From Pardosa pseudoannulata (taxonomy: Eukaryota > Arthropoda > Arachnida > Araneae > Lycosidae): a stretch of DNA of 64,000 nucleotides. The first letter of the stretch is position 1. Each line of letters starts with the position of its first letter. Location of the stretch: positions 46,736,692 through 46,800,691 of the forward strand of contig CM063510.1 of NCBI GenBank assembly GCA_032207245.1, given 5' to 3'. Shown here piece after piece: positions 57,102 to 64,000 of this stretch. The translations under genes were made by a program, and so were the position numbers. Below the pieces are notes generated by a model. The model had not been told where the DNA came from. It saw only the letters and a list, made by a program, of their open reading frames with translations, and did no database searches.

Positions 57102-58239
57102 TGTTACGAACTTCAAAAACTGGGTTCGGGGATTGAATGGACTTTAAGTAAGAATACAGCACAAAAACCATCATTTATTAGCAATCAGATAGAAAAAATA
57201 CAATTCATCGCGGAACAACTCGAGCACAATGCCGCGGGCTCACGTACCTCTTTCCGCATCAAACAAAATAGAAACACCGGTGAAACACAACACACCGTGC
57301 GTACTTCTTACACCGAGACTCCAATGACTCTGTTTCTCACAGGATTTCACAGGAAGAATACACTGCAGCACTTCCTGGCCCAAGCCTCTCTGTTTCAGGA
57401 TAGGATGGTAGGTCAACTGGGGCCGAGCCCTCTAATCCAGAGATTTCTAACAGTAAGCATAAAATGACAACGAGCAGAAAATAAAACAACTAAAAAGAGG
57501 AGAGAGGGGATAGGGAGGTGGATTCGTGAGTTCATGACACAAAACTAGAGAGTAGAAAGTTATAGAAATAAAACACATATTTTTGCGGCCAGGGACCGTG
57601 CAAAAACCATAAACATTTTTATTAATACGAAAAAAAAAAAAAAAAATCAGAAATTGAGTTCGCGAGTCATAGCTGGGCAGGCACCCTACTGGATGCACCA
57701 CGCCTTCACGGTCTGAGAAGACTTGATAGTGATAATATCAGAGTTACTTTCTATTGGAGATATTTGCATAATATGCTCCTCCCTTTCAGAGAGAGCGGAG
57801 AGCCGAACCGGAAGGCTATAGAAATATCGGGAAAGGTACGAATTATGATGTATGGCCATTTTTAAGATATTTTAAAACTGTTTTCTTACATTTTATAGAT
57901 TTTTAATAAATTTTTTTTTTGAGATTTTTGATTTTTTATAAAGACAACACAAAAACATCAAGGAACTGTGCTAAGAATGGCCAAAGGACTTCTTCTATTG
58001 CTAAAGCCTCTCTGTTTGGGACTCTGCTGCCTTATAAAGGCCTGAAGAAACTGCTGGAATATTCCAGAAACCGGAACCGGAAGTTGTCACGTGAAGCCAC
58101 ACTTGGCAACATTTGGCTACACTTGGCGACAAAAATGGGTTGCCAAAACTGTCGCCAACGAGCCGATATCTCGCCAATTTGGCGAGATACCCATAGAGTC
58201 CCATGCAAAATTTACGGCTCGCTAAACAAATTCGTAACA
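57102..58239 (-). mobile_element. LTR family L, copy 2, interrupted
   Basis: On the minus strand it starts TGTTACGAATTTG (58239) and ends AAGTTCGTAACA (57102). It carries the same 23-bp palindrome as copy 1 (58167-58189), a TTTATAA box near 58033, a GCTAATAAATG signal and a 3' AAAGTCCATTCAATCCCCGA. Net length without the insert is about 530 bp. Flanks AGATAT and ACATAT are similar but not identical. No pol sequence adjoins it, so it is probably a solo LTR. It is split by the insert at 57396-58003. Confidence 0.7.
57396..58003. mobile_element. 608-bp insert with 14-bp target-site duplication inside the LTR
   Basis: Both edges carry AAGCCTCTCTGTTT (57382-57395 and 58004-58017), exactly at the point where LTR homology breaks. 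The insert contains a 17-A run near 57630, a tRNA-like segment at about 57655-57715 and AT-rich sequence. Family unknown; the long duplication suggests retroposition. Confidence 0.65.
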
Positions 58240-59558
58240 ACATATATTTAACGGATCCCAGAGAACATCGTTAGCGCTTTTTGTAAATTTCCCTTTATAT
58301 TTTCCAATGAGAATTATCTTTTACTTTCAACCTTGCTTTTATTTATTTTTTTGTCTTCTCTTTATTTTTATACTCTTTTTGCACAGGTATTAATAAGAAA
58401 TAAAAACTCATAGAAACAAGATTTTACGAGCAGAAACGCCATGAAAATTAGGAACAAATTTCTGCACGTGATGAAATATATAAAATAAATATTAAAAAAA
58501 TTCTACTTTTAAATAAAAAAACCAGCTTTTGATTAAATAGTATGAATATATATATTAAATATATACATTTTATGTCTTGGTTAAATGCTGCACATTTCCT
58601 AGATGTACATTTTAAGAAAATATCACTGAAAAATGGATAAAAAAATGGTTTTTATTAAATATCAGGATCACTTTATATCTAGAAAACCAGGGTAAACATG
58701 TTACATAATTTTCTCGCGCCATAATGAATCCAGTCAATCAGAATTTTGTCAAAACTAATTATATCGAATTTATATCAGAAACTGTGAAAATGCTGAAAGT
58801 CATATTTTCCCTTAGTCAGCGTATAAAGTAATTTTTTTAACAACTGTATATACATTTGATTTTGAACCTGTCCGTTCTTCTAAATAAGTTTAAATTTAAC
58901 TCTTCATAAGAAAGTAATTTTAAGTCTGAAATTATATTTGAAAATGTCTCTTGGTTAAATAGTTTTATGGAATATGATCGAAACGAACGAATTTAAAGAA
59001 GTAAGTTTATAAAAAGACGCTTTTAACTATTATTAGTAGAAAAGTAATCTGTACATACGAAAAAAAAAAAAAAACTATTAATTTGCATATATAAAATCTA
59101 ATGCACAGTTTTCAGAGGCTTATATCCTGAAGCCTTCTTATGAATTCAATAATGTTTGTAACTTATCATTCTTGTAAGACATGAAACATTTATTGCAGAC
59201 GTAATTTAAGACAGCGTTTTGAAAGGTTTAAAAAATATAATGAACATAAAACTAAAATTGTACCAGAGGAATACGAGATCATCATCTACATCAAATATCG
59301 TAAGTTAGATGCTGCCATCTATGAGCGACATTAATAACTATCAACTTATTAAACAATGAGAGTGGTTTTAAAAATTGAATATATATGTAATATATCAAAA
59401 TTATTATACCTAAAATATCTAAAACTCTCCTTTTAAAACTTATCCTTTTTTCATATATTATTTCCCAGCCGTGTGACTTATTTAAAGAAGTGATCGTTGA
59501 TTTAAATTATTTTTATCAGTCTCACAAAATTAATGCTAGAATAATTGTTAATTTTCAG
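58240..59558. other. AT-rich non-coding stretch
   Basis: No gene or element recognised. Confidence 0.55.
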
Positions 59559-59688
59559 TCTATTCACCACATCTTCCAATTGTTCCAGAAAAAATGGTTC
59601 ACTCTTCCAATGTCTAAATTGTTGCATAATGCTGACTATGGTGTTGGTCTCACGGAAAAAAATCCGCGTGGTCACTCGCTGATGGGTG
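59559..59688 (+). CDS. weak exon candidate
   Basis: An acceptor-like TTAATTTTCAG ends at 59558. The downstream frame reads SIHHIFQLFQKKWFTLPMSK, then LLHNADYGVGLTEKNPRG and HSLMG before GTGAAAT, a poor donor. Composition looks more protein-like than neighbouring frames, but I recognise no family. Confidence 0.2.
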
Positions 59689-59859
59689 AAATATGTAATA
59701 TAAGTGTGTTTTTAAAAACCATTCGATGCTTTGCTCTTGTCGTAAAACGATGTCTATTTTAGTCTTAATTAACTTCACAGTTCTACGTTGGACAAATATT
59801 CATTACTGTTTAGTTCAAAATACTGTTTGACATCAAAACAGAGTATATCCGCCAACTTA

Positions 59860-60355
59860 GTGTTAAAGCTCTAAACATGGTATCCTAACATTTTCTCCTA
59901 TCTCGACATGTCCAAACAATCTGTATCTATATTTTGATTTATATTATATTGGTATCCAGCTCTCTTTGTGCAACTCCTTTCTTGTATAATAAAAACGCGT
60001 AGTGCTAAAAAATTAGATATAGTGAACCATTAATGATTCACTATGACTAACGTTTAAAAATTTGGAGCTGTTGGCTTTGTAAACTGTTGAGGGATTAATT
60101 GCTCATAAATATGAATGCCCGGTTTCTAAGTGGTTTGGGTTAATTAAGAAAAAGTATATAATTCTATTACAATAGCGCACTCTCCATCAATTAAAGTCGC
60201 CAACAAAAGCAAATAATACAATCTTCGGAATATCTTTGTGTATTAATAAACATTCTTTGTGTATTCTTTTGAATATCTTTGTGTTTTTGTAAACGTCGCC
60301 AATAATTTCGCCAAATTTTCCAAATGGCACTATACTTCAGTATTACCAAAATACC
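59860..60355 (+). repeat. interspersed repeat R, distal copy
   Basis: Collinear with the copies at 50830-52085: TCCTAACATTTTCTCC, AATCTGTATCTATATTTTGA, TTGGAGCTGTTG, AAACTGTTGAGGGATTAATT, ATTAAAGTCGCCAA and AATAATTTCGCCAAATTTTC occur in order. Confidence 0.75.
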
Positions 60356-60793
60356 CGTAGAAATCGCGTATAAATGTAATACAAGACAAAACAAAAATTG
60401 TAAACATGCTTTCACTGCAATTTGGCGATCACTTTGAACAAAAATATAACCAAAATATGTCAGCTGACCTACGGTTCTGGAATTCTAACGGCAGTTGTCT
60501 ATTCTGCCTTCTACATTACAGAAAAAAAAGTTCCTTCACCTGTATTTATTTATGGCACGATGTTGCCTTTTAAGACCAAAAAGTCGCCAACAGTACAACG
60601 GTTGCCAATAGTGGTAGATAGGGGAACTGCTTAAAAAAAGAAAGAAAGAAAGAAAGAAGTTGGTGTTTGGAACAGATGCATTATAGTCGCCGGTCCCGTC
60701 CGCCATGTTTTTTTTGGCGACCAACAGAAAAACGCATGATTTGAAAAGTCGCCAAGTAGAAAAACATGGCGGCGGTGCGTGTTTTCTGAAAGA

Positions 60794-60794
<1 letters not shown>

Positions 60795-60868
<74 letters not shown>
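60795..60868. repeat. (AC)n(A)n low-complexity run
   Basis: About 15 AC units followed by about 43 A. Confidence 0.95.
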
Positions 60869-60870
<2 letters not shown>

Positions 60871-61111
60871 GGCGGCGGTCACGTGGCATATTTGAAACAC
60901 AACATTAACAAAACTAAACTTTAAAAGAAAACAACAGATTAACAATTTAAAGTATTATTAAAATAAAACTAGCATAATAATCATCATTTTTTACGTTTAA
61001 AAAAACAGATTAGTAATATTTATGATATGTTTCAACAGAGTAAACACAATATATATCATTTTAATAAGCACTAATATTATGAAGAATCGAACATGTGAGG
61101 GGGGTTCCCAT

Positions 61112-61422
61112 TGTTGAATCTCGTAACACATTTATAAAACTAAAATATTAATTGGGCTCTGGTGCATCTACCCGATGCTTAACGGCAGTCAAAAAAATAA
61201 ATAGGAAGTCAAAATAATCTCACAGGGATATTTTAAAACTATAATAACATATTTATTCACTTTCTAAAAAACTAGCTACATTCGCCGAAGCGAACCAAAA
61301 CTTAAACTGAAAAGAATAACAATTTACAACGTTGCCACAAAAACTTAATACAATCTGAAAACATTGAAATTTCGATAGTGGCTTCAACATAGTTCGTTAT
61401 TTCCGCTCGAGGGGTTTTCGCA
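61112..61422 (-). mobile_element. 3' LTR of BEL/Pao element
   Basis: On the minus strand the polypurine tract AAAAGGGGGGAG (about 61439-61428) is followed by TGCGAAAACCCC at the putative LTR start and an AACA end near 61112. An AATAAA signal lies at 61257-61252. Length about 311 bp. The matching 5' LTR lies beyond the right edge, so boundaries cannot be checked by comparison. Confidence 0.55.
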
Positions 61423-63996
61423 ATATACTCCCCCCTTTTGAGTCGACTCTAGATGACTCAAAACCTCAGCAGCATTAGGAAGGTTCAGTCTATGAGGGTT
61501 CCTAATTATTCGTCCAGTTCGGGTAATATGAGGCAAGCGAGTAGAAGACACTGACTTCACAACTTCAGAATTGCCCTCCTTCGGATGTACTGTAGGAACT
61601 TTCTTCGTAACAGGCAAGATGCATTCTGAATTATCGTTAGATGACAATTCAAGAGGGTAGATTCTTTGGATGGGTCTTGTTAAGACACCATTTGGAGTCT
61701 TCAGCTTAACTGTTCGCACTTTATTATCTTTGCCGGGTATTAATTGTATAACTCTGGCAAGTGGCCAATTCAAACGTTTCTTGCAGTCGTCTCCGATAAA
61801 CACTATTTCTCCTAGCTTTGGTATAGACATTTCTTTCATTGGCGCGACTCTTGATTTTGCTCTTACGATTTGAACTTTAACTTCATAGGAGTCTAATATC
61901 GATCTCATGAAAATACAGGCTCCGTATGATTTTTTACTGGCATCAACGAAAATATGCAATTCAGAAGTGCCATTGGCATACAAATGCCTAGGGATTCGTA
62001 TTTCATTAAAAAAGGTAATTTCTTTTAACCAGTTAGAAAATTCTTTTTGCAAGTTAAAGGGTAAAATACTATCCCATGGTATTTTGCTCTTCCAAGCTTC
62101 CTGCAATAACAACTTAGGTAACAAAGTAGCAGGACTTAACACACCAAGAGGGTCAAAAATTCGTTGAACAACAGATAGAACAGTTCTTTTAGTTCGATCT
62201 CGGTCAAGATCTATTTTCGTCGGCAAATTACATCTTAAGGTATCTTGATCTAGATTCCAAATCATTCCCAAAAGAGAAGTATCTCCAGTAGAATTAGAAA
62301 GGTAATTAGTGCTAATGTTACCTTCCCATCCTCGTAAATTAAAACATGCATTTTTCATTAATATTTGAGTTTGGGGAACAAAATGAGCTAACTCTTTTAA
62401 ACTAGATACTCCGGTTACGCAGTTGTCGACATAAAAAGAATTCTTAAGCTTGGGAACTATGTCATGATATTCTTCAGACGCATTTTCAAACAAATGATAC
62501 AATGATGCCATTAAAAGAAACGGACTGGAGGTGACGCCGAATACTACTCTACAATGTCTATAAACACTAAAGTTCTCGGTTTCAGAAGGAAAAAAGAATC
62601 GTAAAAAATCTCTGTGATCCGGGGAAATGCTCAGCTGCAAAAAGGCTTTTTCTACATCTGCAGAGAGACCAATCTTATATAATCTAAATCTATCGATAAT
62701 ATCCGGAATTAATTCAATTAAGTTCGGCCCTTTAATTAAACAGTCATTTAAGGAAGGTCCGTTACCGTCTTTGGCAGAAGCGTCAAACACCGGTCTGATT
62801 TTAGAAGTGTGACTTGCTTCTTTAATCACAGGTCTGTGTGGTAAGTAATGTTTACCTAAATCTATTTCCTCATCTGGTACCTTTTCGATAATTTTCAACC
62901 TTTCCCATTCCTTAAACACTTCAATATAATCTTTTAAATAGTTTCCTTTTGCCGCACGTTTGCACATATTTCTATGCCTTTTCATGGCTATTTCTTTATT
63001 GTTTGATAGCAGGGTATCACATTTAAAAGGCAATAACAACTCATACCTTCCGTTTGGAAGAATAGTTAAATTATCTTGAAATTGCTTGACAGTATCAGAA
63101 AAAATTAACTTCTTTTTAGAATTTTCCCATGGATCTGTTATACCAATAATATCAAGATCCCACAAATAATTAGCATCAATATTCATAGCATGCAATGTAA
63201 TACTAGAAATATTACAATTACTCTCAATTGTATCTGTTTCATATGTAACTTCACATTTATAAGGCATGTTTTCCATTCCCATTAAAGTGAAACCTAATTT
63301 TGTTTCCAAAACAACTAAACCAGAACTCAATTTAACAGAATTTCCAGTCATTATTAATCCAGCAACGTTAGCTCCTAAAAGTAAATCAATTTCTTCATCT
63401 GGGTGATTCAAATCTGGTATCATAAAGTTGTTTTCCTCTAACTCTTTCAACGTTAAAACTGTTCTAGCTTTTGGGACTAATCCACAAATTTTATCTTCTA
63501 ATAAAGCACCAACATTAACGGAAAATGTATTTTGCAAATCAACAATTTTGATTTCGTGTACTTCATGTACACAGGGCTCAGATTTTCTCCCCCCAAATAG
63601 GCTATGAACAAGATTTTGTTTTCGTTTTGGTTTTAGCTTAAGTCTACTAATAACTCTGTTGCTTAAATAGGAGAGCTGAGACCCAGTGTCTACAAGAGCT
63701 CTAATCTTTAACTCATTTCTTCGGCTCTTAATCTTAACAATTAAAGTCATCAAAAGAACTGGTTCAACACTACAACTATCAGTTAAAATTTTAGTTGTGT
63801 CAACTTCTGTTTTACTTTCGTTTGTGCTTGTTTCTCGGTCAGGACACATCAAAATAAAATGATTTCGATTACATTGCATACACTTTATTCGAAATTTGCA
63901 AGTTCTAGAAGTGTGTCCCACCCTCAAACAAGAAAAACAAGCACCTTTTTTAGACAAAAGTTTCTTTTTATCTTCAATATTTAACTTTCTAGCCAT
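61384..63996 (-). CDS. BEL/Pao retrotransposon gag-pol fragment, integrase deleted
   Basis: Open frame of 870 codons; the ATG at 63996 is probably internal because the frame stays open to the window edge. Order: two CCHC zinc knuckles (C20-C23-H28-C33 and C39-C42-H46-C51) at the gag/pol border, aspartic protease (DTGS 103-106), BEL-type reverse transcriptase (HYLPHRPVIKE 383-393, SADVEKAFLQL with D447, YVDN 522-525), the start of RNase H (VDAS 684-687), then directly the DUF5641-type C-terminal domain (GEIVFIGDD to TRPIQRIYPLE, 729-783). The rest of RNase H and the whole integrase are absent, joined in frame at about 61813. The second Asp of the canonical YVDD is Asn (62422-62424), so polymerase activity is doubtful. 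The frame ends about 38 bp inside the LTR. This is an ancient or defective genomic copy. Confidence 0.9.
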   Translation of the reverse strand: MARKLNIEDKKKLLSKKGACFSCLRVGHTSRTCKFRIKCMQCNRNHFILMCPDRETSTNESKTEVDTTKILTDSCSVEPVLLMTLIVKIKSRRNELKIRALVDTGSQLSYLSNRVISRLKLKPKRKQNLVHSLFGGRKSEPCVHEVHEIKIVDLQNTFSVNVGALLEDKICGLVPKARTVLTLKELEENNFMIPDLNHPDEEIDLLLGANVAGLIMTGNSVKLSSGLVVLETKLGFTLMGMENMPYKCEVTYETDTIESNCNISSITLHAMNIDANYLWDLDIIGITDPWENSKKKLIFSDTVKQFQDNLTILPNGRYELLLPFKCDTLLSNNKEIAMKRHRNMCKRAAKGNYLKDYIEVFKEWERLKIIEKVPDEEIDLGKHYLPHRPVIKEASHTSKIRPVFDASAKDGNGPSLNDCLIKGPNLIELIPDIIDRFRLYKIGLSADVEKAFLQLSISPDHRDFLRFFFPSETENFSVYRHCRVVFGVTSSPFLLMASLYHLFENASEEYHDIVPKLKNSFYVDNCVTGVSSLKELAHFVPQTQILMKNACFNLRGWEGNISTNYLSNSTGDTSLLGMIWNLDQDTLRCNLPTKIDLDRDRTKRTVLSVVQRIFDPLGVLSPATLLPKLLLQEAWKSKIPWDSILPFNLQKEFSNWLKEITFFNEIRIPRHLYANGTSELHIFVDASKKSYGACIFMRSILDSYEVKVQIVRAKSRVAPMKEMSIPKLGEIVFIGDDCKKRLNWPLARVIQLIPGKDNKVRTVKLKTPNGVLTRPIQRIYPLELSSNDNSECILPVTKKVPTVHPKEGNSEVVKSVSSTRLPHITRTGRIIRNPHRLNLPNAAEVLSHLESTQKGGVYCENPSSGNNELC

Positions 63997-64000
63997 ATAG

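Noticed and set aside
60422..60634. 70-codon plus-strand frame
   Set aside because: It lies in GCCAA-motif repeat-like sequence with no domain and no clear splice signals.

Overview
This AT-rich window with very low gene density is eukaryotic and most likely arthropod. The one intact gene is closest to arthropod muscarinic-type amine receptors. The rest is mostly Tc1/mariner, Tigger, hAT, piggyBac-type, Helitron, RTE and BEL/Pao debris, tRNA-derived SINEs and long (TA)n microsatellites. An arachnid, perhaps a spider, is my inference from this mixture; no marker gene proves it.

Layout. 1-5 kb: (TA)n tracts, one weak exon candidate and a GC-rich block (4850-5237) ending in a splice donor, possibly a promoter with a non-coding first exon. 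5-19 kb: non-coding DNA with tRNA-SINE copies, three copies of a ~220-bp piggyBac-type MITE, an internally deleted Tigger element and a (TA)n-linked repeat block. 19.78-21.23 kb: a single-coding-exon receptor of 458 aa on the plus strand, behind an intron in its 5' UTR. It has a muscarinic framework but altered ligand-pocket and toggle-switch residues, and is the most interesting gene here. 22-29 kb: several hAT relics, one bounded by 8-bp duplications, and three retroposons with long target-site duplications.

29.7 kb holds a protein-kinase exon on the minus strand and 46.9 kb a Ser/Glu-rich exon on the same strand; they may belong to one long-intron gene, which cannot be shown from here. 31-34 kb: a mariner relic and a Tc1 element sitting in a TA microsatellite. 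37.6-39.9 kb: a solo LTR, then a Helitron nested in a hAT element. 44.5-49 kb: a TTAA-bounded element with overlapping perfect hairpins, an RTE LINE fragment, two SINEs and a near-complete but broken Tc1 transposon. 50-60 kb: tandem and dispersed repeats, retroposons, a minus-strand terminal coding exon (56.2 kb) and a second copy of the LTR, interrupted by a 608-bp insert. 61-64 kb: the 3' half of a BEL/Pao retrotransposon on the minus strand with its LTR. Its reading frame is open across an apparent in-frame deletion of most of RNase H and all of integrase.

There is no operon-like cooperation. The host coding parts are the receptor and three or more scattered exons; the rest records repeated transposon activity, including nested insertions and a filled/empty-site pair for one SINE.
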